NCBI GenBank assembly: GCA_963708425.1
Contig: OY970206.1
Coordinates: forward strand, 3,224,001-3,288,000
Reading direction: 5' to 3'
Source of the DNA: JACMNW01 sp963708425
Lineage (GTDB): Bacteria; Pseudomonadota; Alphaproteobacteria; Rhodobacterales; Rhodobacteraceae
DNA: 64,000 nt
A program made the position numbers and the translations under genes. Positions 7,368 through 17,665 of the stretch are shown here, one piece after another; the stretch's first letter is position 1, and each line of letters begins with the position of its first letter. The notes beneath the pieces are model-generated. The model made no database searches. It was not told the DNA's origin and saw only the letters and a program-made list of their open reading frames with translations.

Positions 7368-8126
7368 TCAGAAACCGCGCTTGCGCTTGTCGGCGGCATA
7401 AAGCCAACCGCCAGCCACGTAGCCCGATATCTTGTCTTCTTCCAACATCGTCACTTCTGAACTCGACCGGGTTGCCGGGATGGCATCGAACAAGTCCGAG
7501 GTCAGGGCGTTTATCCGCACCCGGTCGGCATTGATTTTGGCCATTGGCATTGGCACCAGCCGTTTTGCCCCTGAATTGAGATCAATCTCTAAGTACCGGA
7601 CCAGCTGTTCGGGGGCGTCGACCCACATGTCGGATACGCGGCCGACGACCTCCAGATCGCCTGCTTGCACAGGCAGCCCGCGCGGATCGCGCCCGGCGGA
7701 AACAAGGAAGCCGTCGGCCTTGCTCATCGGGACGATCTTGTTGTGGCCGTGACCATCCAGTTCCGGCATATCGCGGCGCGGCGCCCAAGATGCAGGGCCA
7801 ACGCCGGATGTCATCGGATCGCCAATCGCAACATGCGGAAAGCCGTCTGACACTGCAGTGCGCGCCATTGCAAGATCACGGGCTTCGGATTTGCCGTCGG
7901 GAACCGTTACATTGCCGCGCCCGTGTGGCAGCCGAAACGTCTTTGGCTTTGGCAAGCCAAACGGCCCTTGGTTGGGGGCAGGCGTGCCATCCTCATTTTC
8001 AAGCGGATAGCCTTCGCGCATGTTTTCGGTCTGCAGATAATAGACCAACAGGGCGAAGAACAGCCAGAAGAGCCAGATTGCAAGGCTTGCGAGATCGAAG
8101 TTTCCAAAGAAAGTCACACCAACCAT
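7368..8126 (-). CDS. puhA: Photosynthetic reaction centre subunit H
   Basis: The H subunit caps the cytoplasmic side of the L/M core and shapes proton delivery to QB. The 252-residue protein begins MVGVTFFGNFDLASLAIWLFWLFFALLVYYLQTENMREGYPLE: a short periplasmic tail, one transmembrane helix and the canonical QTENMREGYPLE junction. The globular domain includes GAKRLVPMPMAKI and a C-terminal SGYVAGGWLYA. GGAGGACC precedes the start. It lies downstream of lhaA as in Rhodobacter. Confidence 0.97.
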   Translation of the reverse strand: MVGVTFFGNFDLASLAIWLFWLFFALLVYYLQTENMREGYPLENEDGTPAPNQGPFGLPKPKTFRLPHGRGNVTVPDGKSEARDLAMARTAVSDGFPHVAIGDPMTSGVGPASWAPRRDMPELDGHGHNKIVPMSKADGFLVSAGRDPRGLPVQAGDLEVVGRVSDMWVDAPEQLVRYLEIDLNSGAKRLVPMPMAKINADRVRINALTSDLFDAIPATRSSSEVTMLEEDKISGYVAGGWLYAADKRKRGF

Positions 8127-8144
8127 TTGAACGGTCCTCCGGGG

Positions 8145-9584
8145 TCAGGTGGGGAATTCGACGATGCCAATTTTGGCACCGCCGGAAGCGAGTTTGGGCT
8201 GCAGCATTGTGGTCCGCACCAGCGGGCCAAGGGCGATCAGGGTTGCGAACAGCAGCCCGATTTCAAGGTGGTAGACAAAGCTGTAGCCGAATGCCGGAGT
8301 ATCCAGCGCATCGCCAAAGTGACCCGCCATGGCATAGTGGCCGACGCCGTCACGCAGGGCACCGCCTAGGGCGATGGAAAGGCCAGCTGCAGTTGCCTGT
8401 GCCGCGCCCCATGCACCAAGGGCGAGGCCGCGCCCTGCCAAACCGCGTTCAGGCAGAGCCATGGCGGCCGTCAGAGTAGAGACGGCGAACAGCCCAGTGC
8501 CCAAGCCAATACCTGCGGCACCGATGTAGAACAGGACAATCGAGCCCATTGGACTGGCAAATATGACGGCTGAAAAGGCGGTGATCCCGACCAGCATACC
8601 CGTGGCCGCTGTGCGGAAGGCGTCGCGCCCTTGGCCTAGCCAGCGCGCTGCCAGCAGAAAGCCCAGCAAAGCGCCAAACGCGTTCATCGCGGTTAGCCAA
8701 GTAGTTGCGCCGACGGATAGCCCTAGAATTTCGCCGCCGTAGGGTTCAAGCAGCACGTCTTGCATTTGAAAGCCCATGGTGCCCAGAACGACGACAAACA
8801 ACAGCCGGCCAGCCGATCCGCCCGCCATCAGATCGCGCCAGGCATCTGCAAATTTTGGCCGCGGAACTTCGCGTTCGGCTTTGGTCATCGGCTTGACCTT
8901 TTCTTGCTGCCAAAGGGCGACCAAGTTCAGGATCATGGTCAGTGCGGCACAGCCTTGCACAACGCGCACCAGCAAAATCTGGTCGAAATCACGCAGCAGC
9001 CAGCCGACGAGCAGCGCCGATACCGCCATCCCCAGCAGGAACATCACGTAAAGCAGCGCCACGACGCGGGGGCGTGTTTTATCGGTTGCGCGGTCGGATG
9101 CCAAGGCAAGACCAGCGGTTTGTGTCATGTGCAGGCCAAGGCCGGTCATCACGAACGCCAGCGCCGCCAAAACTTCGCCTGCCCAAGCGGGGCCGACCAC
9201 CTGATCGCCTGATAGCACGATCAGCGCGAAGGGCATGATTGCAAGACCACCCATTTGCCAAAGCGAGCCGAACCAGAGATAGGGAATGCGCTTCCAGCCG
9301 ATGGCCGAGCGGTAGGTATCGCTGCGATGGCCCAAAAGGGCGCGAAAAGGTGCGACCAGAACAGGCAGCGCGATCATCAGCGCCACGATGGTTGCAGGTA
9401 CGCCCAGTTCCACAATCATCACACGGTTCAGGGTGCCCAGCAGCAGCACCGTTGCCATACCGACCGACACCTGAAACAGCGACAGGCGCAGCAACTGTCG
9501 CATCGGCAGGTCTTCGGACGCCGCGTCTGAGAACGGCAACCACGCGCCGTTAAGCTTTTTGATCTGGCTTTTGCCAAGGATCAT
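8145..9584 (-). CDS. lhaA: LH1 assembly protein LhaA (PucC-family major facilitator)
   Basis: A polytopic membrane protein of 479 residues with about twelve hydrophobic segments, in the PucC/LhaA branch of the MFS, known to promote LH1 assembly. Family pieces include RALLGHRSDTYRSAIGWKRIPYLWFGSLWQMGG near the N-terminus and FQMQDVLLEPYGGEILGLSVGATT in the middle. The start chosen is ATG 9584, which overlaps the bchM stop (ATGA at 9581-9584) and has GGAG eight bases before it; an upstream ATG at 9602 lies inside bchM. A paralogue of the same family sits between bchG and bchP in this window. Confidence 0.93.
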   Translation of the reverse strand: MILGKSQIKKLNGAWLPFSDAASEDLPMRQLLRLSLFQVSVGMATVLLLGTLNRVMIVELGVPATIVALMIALPVLVAPFRALLGHRSDTYRSAIGWKRIPYLWFGSLWQMGGLAIMPFALIVLSGDQVVGPAWAGEVLAALAFVMTGLGLHMTQTAGLALASDRATDKTRPRVVALLYVMFLLGMAVSALLVGWLLRDFDQILLVRVVQGCAALTMILNLVALWQQEKVKPMTKAEREVPRPKFADAWRDLMAGGSAGRLLFVVVLGTMGFQMQDVLLEPYGGEILGLSVGATTWLTAMNAFGALLGFLLAARWLGQGRDAFRTAATGMLVGITAFSAVIFASPMGSIVLFYIGAAGIGLGTGLFAVSTLTAAMALPERGLAGRGLALGAWGAAQATAAGLSIALGGALRDGVGHYAMAGHFGDALDTPAFGYSFVYHLEIGLLFATLIALGPLVRTTMLQPKLASGGAKIGIVEFPT

Positions 9585-10249
9585 GGGCGAAACTCCAGAC
9601 ATTCAGAAATGTAGAAGCCGCTGGTGACGCGGCTGATCTGCGTGAGCCGACCCTTTGTGGCTGCGTTCAGTGTGGTGAAGGCGTGCGGGATCATGACGGG
9701 CGAGCGGTCCGCGCGAGGGAAGGCTTTGCCGATGGTGAAAAAAGCCATCAGGAATGGGGTGCGGGGGGCCACGGTGAAGATGACCGCTTGGCTGGTGCGT
9801 CGGCCAAGCCGATCAAGCGCCGCCGCAATATCGGGTGCGGTGTAGTAGATCAGGCTATCCATCGCCATCACGTAATCGAACTGCCCGTGATCTGCCGAAA
9901 GCATATCGCCAGAGGCAAAGGTGACGCGGGGCAAGTGGTCTGCGGACAGCCGTGCTTTCGCAATGCTGATGAGTTGGGGCGAGATATCAACCGCCACCAC
10001 GTCTGCGCCGCGCGCGGCAAGTTCCGCAGTCATCAATCCGGTGCCGCAGCCTGCATCCAGAACACGCGCACCGCGCAAGTCGTCGGGCAACCGTGCCATC
10101 ATGGTTGCGCGCATCCTGTCACGACCCGCACGCACGGTTTCGCGGATGCGGCTTACCGGCGCGTCCGAAGTCAAACGTTCCCACACCTTGGTGGCGGAAC
10201 GGTCGAAGTAATCTTCAACCCGGTCGCGTGTGGCGGAGTAGTCAGCCAT
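9581..10249 (-). CDS. bchM: Mg-protoporphyrin IX O-methyltransferase
   Basis: A SAM-dependent enzyme that methylates the ring-C propionate of Mg-protoporphyrin IX, the step between the Mg-chelatase and AcsF. The 222-residue protein starts with the family signature YSATRDRVEDYFDRSATKVWERLTSD and has the SAM-binding motif VLDAGCGTGLMTAELA. It follows bchL by two bases and overlaps the lhaA start. Confidence 0.96.
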   Translation of the reverse strand: MADYSATRDRVEDYFDRSATKVWERLTSDAPVSRIRETVRAGRDRMRATMMARLPDDLRGARVLDAGCGTGLMTAELAARGADVVAVDISPQLISIAKARLSADHLPRVTFASGDMLSADHGQFDYVMAMDSLIYYTAPDIAAALDRLGRRTSQAVIFTVAPRTPFLMAFFTIGKAFPRADRSPVMIPHAFTTLNAATKGRLTQISRVTSGFYISECLEFRP

Positions 10250-10251
10250 TG

Positions 10252-11169
10252 TCAGTCAAACCCCAGCAGTTCAAAAATCTCGCGGTCTGGCAGCGGGTCG
10301 GGAGTGGTGCCCGGCACTTGCACCGACCGCCACAGCGTATCGGCCAGCTTCATGTACTCGGCCCGCGCCATCACAACGTCTTCGGCATCGTCCATTTCGA
10401 ACAGCGTTTTCTTCTTCAGGCGCGAACGGCGGATGGCGTCGATGTCGGGCATATGAGCGAGGCGGTTGAAGCCAACCTTGGCGCAGTAGCGATCCACCTC
10501 GTTGGTTTCGCGCGAGCGGTTGGCGATGCAACCCGCGAGTTGTACTTTGTAGTTCGATGATTTGGCCTGCACGGCGGCGATGATGCGGTTCATCGCGTAG
10601 ATGCTGTCAAAATCATTGGCGGTGACGATCAACGCACGGTCGGCGTGCTGCAAAGGGGCGGCAAAGCCACCGCAGACCACATCGCCCAACACGTCAAAGA
10701 TCACCACATCGGTATCTTCCAGCATGTGGTGTTGCTTTAGCAGCTTAACGGTTTGGCCGACGACATAACCGCCGCAGCCGGTGCCGGCAGGTGGACCGCC
10801 AGCCTCGACGCATTTCACGCCATTGAAGCCGGTGACGACGTAGTCTTCGGGGCGCAGTTCTTCGGGGTGGAAATCGACTTCTTTCAGGATGTCGATCACT
10901 GTTGGCTGCAGGCGGCCCGTCAAAGTGAAAGTGCTGTCATGCTTTGGGTCGCAACCGATTTGCAGCACGCGTTTGCCCATCATCGAGAACGCGGCGGACA
11001 GGTTGCTGGAGGTGGTCGATTTGCCGATGCCACCTTTGCCGTAAACCGAAAACACCTTCGCACCTTCAATCTTGGCATCGGCGTCCTGATGGACTTGCAC
11101 TGATCCGTCGCCGTCAAGGCCGCGGCTCATCGCGTCGCGCAGGTTTGGAATTTCATCACGCGGGCTCAT
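10252..11169 (-). CDS. bchL: Dark-operative protochlorophyllide reductase iron protein BchL
   Basis: A NifH-like ATPase that donates electrons to BchNB for light-independent reduction of protochlorophyllide ring D. The 305-residue protein has the P-loop YGKGGIGKSTT (residues 43-53) and the two Fe4S4 ligands expected at the dimer interface, C132 (GTGCGG) and C166 (GDVVCGG), plus the IGCDPKHDSTFTLTG switch region. It lies between bchH and bchM. It is distinct from BchX, encoded at 38044, which belongs to the chlorophyllide reductase. Confidence 0.98.
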   Translation of the reverse strand: MSPRDEIPNLRDAMSRGLDGDGSVQVHQDADAKIEGAKVFSVYGKGGIGKSTTSSNLSAAFSMMGKRVLQIGCDPKHDSTFTLTGRLQPTVIDILKEVDFHPEELRPEDYVVTGFNGVKCVEAGGPPAGTGCGGYVVGQTVKLLKQHHMLEDTDVVIFDVLGDVVCGGFAAPLQHADRALIVTANDFDSIYAMNRIIAAVQAKSSNYKVQLAGCIANRSRETNEVDRYCAKVGFNRLAHMPDIDAIRRSRLKKKTLFEMDDAEDVVMARAEYMKLADTLWRSVQVPGTTPDPLPDREIFELLGFD

Positions 11170-11248
11170 ATCATGCCCCTTTCATCTTGGTTCAGGTATC
11201 CCCAACGGAGGCGTCTGCCGTCGGGGCTTGAGGTGTTGAAGGGGGTGT

Positions 11249-14200
11249 TCATTCTGCCGCGATCCCTTCTAGCCGGTCTTCCAGTTCGTCAGCCGCCCCT
11301 TGCAAGGCGGCAAGTGTGGCTGCATCAGGCGCCCAGTAGTTCCGCTCGCTGGCTTCCAGCAACCGTCCGGCCATTCTGGCCGAGGCCTCGGGGTTCAAAT
11401 CGGCCAGACGGCGGCGCATGGCGTCGTCCAGCACAAAGGTCTCGCTCAGCTTTTGGTACACCCATGGGTCGACTTGTGCTGTTGTTGCGGACCAACCCAT
11501 AGTGTTGGTCACATGCGCCTCGATCAGGCGCACGCCTTCGGCGCCGTGACGCAGCAGCCCTTCGTAGAATTTCGGGTTCAGACTGCGCGACCGCGTTTCC
11601 AAGGCGATCTGGTCTTTTAGCGACCTGATCTGACCAGTGCCGCGCGTCTGGTCACTGATGTAGACGGGGGTTTCCTGACCGCCACGCGCACGCTTTACCG
11701 CACGCGCAATGCCGCCCAGCGTGTCAAAGTAATGATCGACGGAAGTTACACCAAGTTCGACGGACTCTAGGTTCTGATACGCGAGGTCAACGTCTTTAAG
11801 CGCCTTTTGCAGCAGGGCCGCGTTTTTCACCGGCTTGCCGCCGCGACCATAGGCAAAGGATTTGCGCGCCTCGTAAGCGTCGGCCAGTTCATCATCTTTG
11901 CCAAACGCCGATGATCCGACAAGCACGTTGACGTTGGATCCATATGCGCCTTCGGCGTTCGAGAATACCCGAAGGGCAGCAATCTCCATATCAACGCCCA
12001 TTTCCTCGGCATAAGCCAAACTGTGCGCGCGGATGAAGTTTTGCGCCAAGGGTTCGTCGGTCGCCGTGGCGGCTTTCCATGCGGCTTCGGCCAGCATTCG
12101 GGTTTGCAGCGGCAGCAGATCGCGGAAAATGCCGGACAGGGTCATCACCACGTCGATCCGCGGACGACCGAGTTCGGACAGCGGGATCAAGTCGGCACCG
12201 CAGAGGCGGCCGTAATGATCAAACCTTGGTTTGGCCCCCATGAGCGCCAGTGCCTGCGCAATCGGGCCACCGTCGGATTTGATGTTGTCAGACCCCCACA
12301 AAACGACTGCCACAGTGCGGGGCAGGCGTGGATGCGTGGCAAGCAGCCGGTCGGCCTGCGCCGCGCCGTCCTGCATGGCGAAGGCGGTGGGCATACGGAA
12401 GGGATCAAAGACGTGAACATTGCGGCCCGTCGGCAGAATTTCAGGCGCGCGGATCAGATCGCCGCCGGGAACCGGTTTGATGAAATGGCCGCCAAGAGCG
12501 CGCAGCAGCGCCGGTGTTTCGTGATCATCGCGTAGCAACGTGTCCGCCCTTGCCCGCGCCTCGCCATCTTCCGGCATCAGGGCGATCATTTCGGTTCGTG
12601 CATCAGCAGTCATCGGACGACCCAAGACATGCAGGCCATCGGTGATAAGCGCGCCTTCGGTTTCCAGCAGTTTGGCCCACATCACATCAGGCGCATGACC
12701 GCCCAGATCAACAAGCTCTGCCTGTGACGCGATCAGTGCCTCTAAGTCAGCACGTTCCGGGGCATCGGGCGCGGTCGAGCGCCAACGACCGACGGTGTCT
12801 TTCAGATCGGCCAAGCCTTTGTAAAGGCCGGATTGTGCCAAGGGCGGGGTCAGGTGTGTAACCGTAATGGCGTTTGAACGGCGCTTGGCCAGTGTTGCCT
12901 CGGATGGGTTGTTGGCGGCATAGAGATAAACGTTCGGAAGACCCCCTATCAGGCGGTCAGGCCAGCATCCGCCCGAGACACCCGCCTGCTTGCCGGGCAT
13001 GAATTCGAGCGCACCGTGCATGCCAAAGTGCAGCAAGACGTCTGCGCCAAAGCTTTCGCGCATCCAGCGGTAGAAGGTGACAAAAGCATGTGTCGGGGCA
13101 AAGCCCTTTTCGAACAGCAGGCGCATCGGATCGCCCTCGTAGCCGAACAGCGGCTGAAGGCCGATAAACACGTTGCCGAACTGCTGGCCAAGCACATGCA
13201 CACCGCGCCCGTCGGATTGTATGCGGCCGGGGGCAGGGCCCCAGGCATCTTCGACATCCTTCAGCCACGGGGTATCGCGCACCATGTCGCACGCGGGGAC
13301 CGTGACGGCGACATTGGCGGGCTGGCCATACATCGAGGCATTGCCGCCCAGAACCGCCTCGCGCAGATCGGCGACGGATGCGGGCGGAGTCAGATCGTAG
13401 CCTTGATCCTTCATCGCGTGCAGCGTGTTGAACAGGCTTTCAAAAACTGACAGGTAAGCGGCAGTACCTGCCGCCCCAGCATTGGGCGGAAAGCCATATA
13501 GCACAATCGCGACGCGGCGCTTTGCAACCTCGCTGCGGCGCAGCTTTGCCAACCGCAGGGTTTTGTCGGCCAAAGCCTCGATGCGTTCAAAGCAGGGGGC
13601 CATAGCGCGGGCATCGGGGCCGGTTGCCAAGGGCGGGTTGCAGGGTTTGGCGCAACCAGCGCAGCCATTGGCATCGTGCCGCCCGGCAAATACCGTTGGG
13701 TTTGTCGCGCCGTCAATTTCGGGCAACGCGACCAGCATTGTGGTTTCAACCGGACCAAGTCCACCGCCGGATGATGCCCATTGGCCGAGAGTCTGAAACT
13801 CCAGCGGATGGGCGGCGATGTAGGGCACGTCAAGTGCTGCCAACGCCTCGACCGCTGCCGGGCTGTCGTTATAGGCCGGGCCGCCGACGAGGCTAAAGCC
13901 GGACAGCGATACCATGGCGTCAATGCGTGGGCCGTTTGGTCCTTTGAAAAAGGCATCAACGGCGGGGCGTGCGTCAAGCCCACCTGCAAAGGCGGGCAGC
14001 ACGGCAATGCCGCGCGCCTCAAACGCCTTGATCACTTGGTCGTAATGCGCGGTGTCGGAAGCCAGAATGTAGGACCGTAGCATCAGCAGGCCAACAGTTA
14101 CCTGTGCCTTGGCGGGACGCGGCATATCGGCCAGGTTGGTGGTGATGCGGGCTTTCAGCTGCGGGTGATACATGCCGACATCGGGGTAGTCGATTGGTGC

Positions 14201-14848
14201 CTTGGCGGTGACGGCGTTGAACGCGTGGTTGCTGGCATAGCGCGATACAAGGAACCGGATCATCTGTTCCAGATTGTCATCTGATCCGCCAAGCCAGTAT
14301 TGCATCGACAGGAACCACGCCCGAACGTCCTGCGCCTTGCCTGGAATGAAGCGCAAAATTTTTGGCAAGCGGCGTAGCATCTTCATCTGTCTTTCGCCGG
14401 AATTGGCCGAGGGCTCTTTGCTGCCGCGCAGCTTTTTCATCAGGCCCATCAGACCGCTGGCCGGCTTTGACATATCGAGATCGCCCATCCGGGTCAGCTT
14501 GACCACCTGCGGATCGGCAATCATGCCAACAAAGGCATCAACCCGGTCACGCGCGGCCTGTAATTCGGGCAGGATGGCGGTGATGTGCTCTTCGATGAAC
14601 AGCAGGTTGGCAACCAGCAGGTCGGCCCTGGCAACCGACGCTTTGGCGCGGGCCAAGGCGGCTGGATTTTCCGCCCATTCGGCGGCGGCGTGGATAGTGA
14701 CTGTCAGGCCGGGAAAGGCCTTGCCAAGACGAGGGGCGATGCGGGTGGCAGGCCCGGCAGCATGTGCATCCAGCGTGACGATAACAACGTTGTAGCCGCT
14801 GCCGTGCGGCGTGCCTGACTTGCCGGCAAGATATCCATCATCGCGCAT
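11249..14848 (-). CDS. bchH: Magnesium chelatase subunit H
   Basis: The porphyrin-binding, catalytic subunit of Mg-chelatase, which with BchI and BchD inserts Mg2+ into protoporphyrin IX. The 1199-residue length fits the family. Recognisable segments include LLHFGMHGALEFMPGKQAG, CWPDRLIGGLPNVYLYAANNPSE and a C-terminal DEPLAQNFIRAH...YGSNVN region. The start is set at ATG 14848 (MRDDGYLAGKSG) because AAAGG precedes it and the upstream extension lies in bchB; it overlaps the bchB stop by 11 bases. Its partners bchI and bchD lie at 25677-28360. Confidence 0.98.
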   Translation of the reverse strand: MRDDGYLAGKSGTPHGSGYNVVIVTLDAHAAGPATRIAPRLGKAFPGLTVTIHAAAEWAENPAALARAKASVARADLLVANLLFIEEHITAILPELQAARDRVDAFVGMIADPQVVKLTRMGDLDMSKPASGLMGLMKKLRGSKEPSANSGERQMKMLRRLPKILRFIPGKAQDVRAWFLSMQYWLGGSDDNLEQMIRFLVSRYASNHAFNAVTAKAPIDYPDVGMYHPQLKARITTNLADMPRPAKAQVTVGLLMLRSYILASDTAHYDQVIKAFEARGIAVLPAFAGGLDARPAVDAFFKGPNGPRIDAMVSLSGFSLVGGPAYNDSPAAVEALAALDVPYIAAHPLEFQTLGQWASSGGGLGPVETTMLVALPEIDGATNPTVFAGRHDANGCAGCAKPCNPPLATGPDARAMAPCFERIEALADKTLRLAKLRRSEVAKRRVAIVLYGFPPNAGAAGTAAYLSVFESLFNTLHAMKDQGYDLTPPASVADLREAVLGGNASMYGQPANVAVTVPACDMVRDTPWLKDVEDAWGPAPGRIQSDGRGVHVLGQQFGNVFIGLQPLFGYEGDPMRLLFEKGFAPTHAFVTFYRWMRESFGADVLLHFGMHGALEFMPGKQAGVSGGCWPDRLIGGLPNVYLYAANNPSEATLAKRRSNAITVTHLTPPLAQSGLYKGLADLKDTVGRWRSTAPDAPERADLEALIASQAELVDLGGHAPDVMWAKLLETEGALITDGLHVLGRPMTADARTEMIALMPEDGEARARADTLLRDDHETPALLRALGGHFIKPVPGGDLIRAPEILPTGRNVHVFDPFRMPTAFAMQDGAAQADRLLATHPRLPRTVAVVLWGSDNIKSDGGPIAQALALMGAKPRFDHYGRLCGADLIPLSELGRPRIDVVMTLSGIFRDLLPLQTRMLAEAAWKAATATDEPLAQNFIRAHSLAYAEEMGVDMEIAALRVFSNAEGAYGSNVNVLVGSSAFGKDDELADAYEARKSFAYGRGGKPVKNAALLQKALKDVDLAYQNLESVELGVTSVDHYFDTLGGIARAVKRARGGQETPVYISDQTRGTGQIRSLKDQIALETRSRSLNPKFYEGLLRHGAEGVRLIEAHVTNTMGWSATTAQVDPWVYQKLSETFVLDDAMRRRLADLNPEASARMAGRLLEASERNYWAPDAATLAALQGAADELEDRLEGIAAE

Positions 14849-16391
14849 AATGTGCCTTTGCTTCGTAAAGCGTCTCGACGCTGATGGAAGAAATGCCCTT
14901 GTCGACTGCGAACTTCTCGGTGTTGCGTTTGGCCTTGCCGCGCACAAAGAACGGGATCTTTTTCAGCTCGCGTTCGGCATCGGAAAGCCAGATTACTTCG
15001 CCAGAGGGTATGTCGTCCGCGTCGGTTGCAGATAGGGCATCCGGAACCTCTAGCGGAACGGCTACTGGAGCCGCGGCATGTGCCTTGCCGCCGTGGTGTG
15101 ATGCACCTGCGGCATCGTGAAACTCGAAGTCTTCACGGAACATCGTCAGCAGATGTTCTTCCAAACCCATGACAAGCGGATGGATCCAGGTATCGAAGAT
15201 GACATTCGCGCCCTCAAAGCCCATCTGGGGCGAATAGCGGGCGGGAAAATCCTGCACATGGACGGGGGATGAGATCACTGCGCATGGGATGCCAAAACGC
15301 TTGCCAATATGCCGCTCCATCTGGGTGCCAAGGATCAGTTCTGGCTGCAGACGGGCTATTTCGGCCTCTACCTCCAGATAATCATCGGTGATCAGAGCCT
15401 CCAGCCCGTAGGCCTTGGCGGCGGAGCGCATTGGCCGGGCGAATTCGCGGTTGTAGCAGCCCATGCCGACCACTTCGAAGCCAATTTCGGTTGCAGCGAT
15501 GCGGGCGGCGGCCATGACGTGGGTAGCGTCGCCAAAGATGAATACCCGCTTGCCGGTCAGGTAGGTGCTGTCCACGGATGCGGACCACCACGGCAGGCGC
15601 AAGCGGCTTTCGTCGACCTTTGGGGAAAGGCCGGTGATGCCAGCCACTTCGTGCAGGAAATCGCGGGTGGCACCGACGCCGATTGGCACTGATTTTGTGT
15701 AGGGTTGATCAAGAGTCTTTTCACAATACCGCGCGGCAGACTCGCCGGTTTCGGGGTACAGCAACACATTGAAGTGTGCGGCACCCAACCGGGCGATGTC
15801 GGACGGACGGGCTCCCATCGGGGCGCAGACATTCACGGCAATACCCAGTTGCGCCAATAGGCTGGTGACTTCCGCAACGTCGTCGCGGTGGCGAAAGCCG
15901 AGGCCAGTTGCCCCAAGCAGGTTGCAGGATATGCCATCAGTCCGGGGCATTGGCTTGGCCAAGGCGCGGACAATCTGCAGGAAGGTTTCATCGGCGCCGA
16001 AGTTTTCCTTGCGCTGGTAGCTTGGCAATTCCAGCGGGATCACTGGGATTGGCAGATCAAGCGCCTCTGCCAGTCCGCCCGGATCGTCCTGGATCAATTC
16101 AGCGGTACAGGACGCGCCCACGATCATCGCTTCTGGCTTGAAGCGGGCGTAGGCATCGCGCGCAGCAGTCTTGAACAGGTTCGCTGTATCCGCCCCCAGA
16201 TCGCGGGCTTGAAACGTTGTGTAGGTAACTGGCGGGCGCGCACCGCGCCGTTCGATCATGGTGAACAACAGGTCGGCATACGTATCGCCCTGCGGCGCGT
16301 GCAACACATAGTGCAGGCCCTTCATGCCGGTGGCGACGCGCATCGCGCCGACATGGGTGGGGCCTTCGTATGTCCACAGTGTCAGCTTCAT
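14838..16391 (-). CDS. bchB: Dark-operative protochlorophyllide reductase subunit BchB
   Basis: The beta subunit of the NifDK-like catalytic component. The 517-residue product begins MKLTLWTYEGPTHVGAMRVA and has aspartate D36 (HAPQGDTYAD), the unusual Asp ligand of the NB cluster in characterised enzymes. It contains GASCTAELIQDDPGG and ends in the small POR C-terminal domain (W.SDAERELKKIPFFVRGKAKRN). It overlaps bchN upstream (ATGA at 16388-16391) and bchH downstream. Confidence 0.98.
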   Translation of the reverse strand: MKLTLWTYEGPTHVGAMRVATGMKGLHYVLHAPQGDTYADLLFTMIERRGARPPVTYTTFQARDLGADTANLFKTAARDAYARFKPEAMIVGASCTAELIQDDPGGLAEALDLPIPVIPLELPSYQRKENFGADETFLQIVRALAKPMPRTDGISCNLLGATGLGFRHRDDVAEVTSLLAQLGIAVNVCAPMGARPSDIARLGAAHFNVLLYPETGESAARYCEKTLDQPYTKSVPIGVGATRDFLHEVAGITGLSPKVDESRLRLPWWSASVDSTYLTGKRVFIFGDATHVMAAARIAATEIGFEVVGMGCYNREFARPMRSAAKAYGLEALITDDYLEVEAEIARLQPELILGTQMERHIGKRFGIPCAVISSPVHVQDFPARYSPQMGFEGANVIFDTWIHPLVMGLEEHLLTMFREDFEFHDAAGASHHGGKAHAAAPVAVPLEVPDALSATDADDIPSGEVIWLSDAERELKKIPFFVRGKAKRNTEKFAVDKGISSISVETLYEAKAHYAR

Positions 16392-17665
16392 TCGGCGGCC
16401 TCTTGGCTCAGAATGTTGCGCCGACGTAGGGGGCGTGAAAACAGCCCCGCCAAATCACCCGCTTGTTCGTAGAAATGTACCGGTGTGAAGACCAGTTCGA
16501 TGGCCCATTTCGTGGTCAAGCCTTCGGATTCCAGCGGGTTCGCAAGACCTAGGCCACATACGGTCAGATCAGGGCGGGCAGCACGCACGCGATCGAGTTG
16601 CAGATCGACGTCCTGACCTTCGGACAGAACCGGGCCTTCGGCTAGCAGATCAAGGTCGGGCCCAAGAACATCGCGGTGAAGATAGGGCGTACCGACTTCG
16701 ATCGCCCGCATGCCGCATTCGCGGGTCAGGAAACGGGCCAGCGGTACTTCTAGCTGGCTGTCGGGGAAGAAGAACACCGATTTGTTGTTCAACGTCGCTG
16801 CATGAGCCGCAACGGCCTTGCGGGCGCGGGCGCGTGGGGCTGCCGTGACTGCTTCGAGCCTGTCGTGGGATACGCCAAATTCCGTGGCGATGGCCTGCAG
16901 CCATGCTGTTGTGCCTTCTTCGCCAAATGGGAACGGCGCGGGCAGGGGGCGGGCACCCCGGCGCATCAAAGCCTCGCGGGTGTCACTTAGAAATGGCTGA
17001 GTTAGAGCAAAAACGGTATTATAGCCGACGCTTGGCATTTCGCCAGCGCGGCGGGCTGGCAAGCAGCGCACCGGGGCTACCCCTAAAGCTGCTAGCAATG
17101 ACAGTGCCTGATCTTCGACCACATCGGGGAGTGCTCCGACCAGCAGTAGCTCGCGCTGATCGGTAGAAGGCAAGGCGGGAACCATCGCGGCAAGGCAGGC
17201 ATCTTCGCCTTGGGTAAATGTCGTCTCGATGCCTGAACCGGAATAGCTATAGACCCGCACATGCGGGCTGTGCTGACCGGACAGTCGTTCTGCGGCACGG
17301 CCTAGATCCAGCTTGATCACTTCGGACGGGCACGATCCCACCAAAAACAGCTGCCGGATGTCAGGCCTGCGTGACAGCAGGCGCGCAACCTCACGGTCCA
17401 ACTCTACATTTGCGTCAGCAAGACCGGCCAAATCCTTTTCTTCTAGAATCGCCGTGCCGAACCGAGGCTCGGCAAAAATCATCACACCAGCGGCGGATTG
17501 CAGCAGATGGGCACAGGTCCGACTGCCTACCACCAAAAAGAATGCATCCTGCATCTTGCGGTGGAGCCAGATGATACCCGTCAGACCGCAGAACACCTCA
17601 CGCTGGCCTCGTTCCTTCAAAACGGGCGTGTCGCGGCATCCACGGGTTGGCTGATCAAGGCTCAT
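16388..17665 (-). CDS. bchN: Dark-operative protochlorophyllide reductase subunit BchN
   Basis: The alpha subunit of the protochlorophyllide reductase catalytic component. From ATG 17665 the product has 425 residues. The three cysteine ligands of the NB cluster fall at C26 (REVFCGLTG), C51 (GSRTCAHLLQSA) and C112 (VGSCPSEVIKLD), exactly the numbering of the Rhodobacter enzyme. That supports this start rather than the frame opening at 17794, which runs into bchF. The start overlaps the bchF stop (ATGA). Confidence 0.97.
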   Translation of the reverse strand: MSLDQPTRGCRDTPVLKERGQREVFCGLTGIIWLHRKMQDAFFLVVGSRTCAHLLQSAAGVMIFAEPRFGTAILEEKDLAGLADANVELDREVARLLSRRPDIRQLFLVGSCPSEVIKLDLGRAAERLSGQHSPHVRVYSYSGSGIETTFTQGEDACLAAMVPALPSTDQRELLLVGALPDVVEDQALSLLAALGVAPVRCLPARRAGEMPSVGYNTVFALTQPFLSDTREALMRRGARPLPAPFPFGEEGTTAWLQAIATEFGVSHDRLEAVTAAPRARARKAVAAHAATLNNKSVFFFPDSQLEVPLARFLTRECGMRAIEVGTPYLHRDVLGPDLDLLAEGPVLSEGQDVDLQLDRVRAARPDLTVCGLGLANPLESEGLTTKWAIELVFTPVHFYEQAGDLAGLFSRPLRRRNILSQEAAE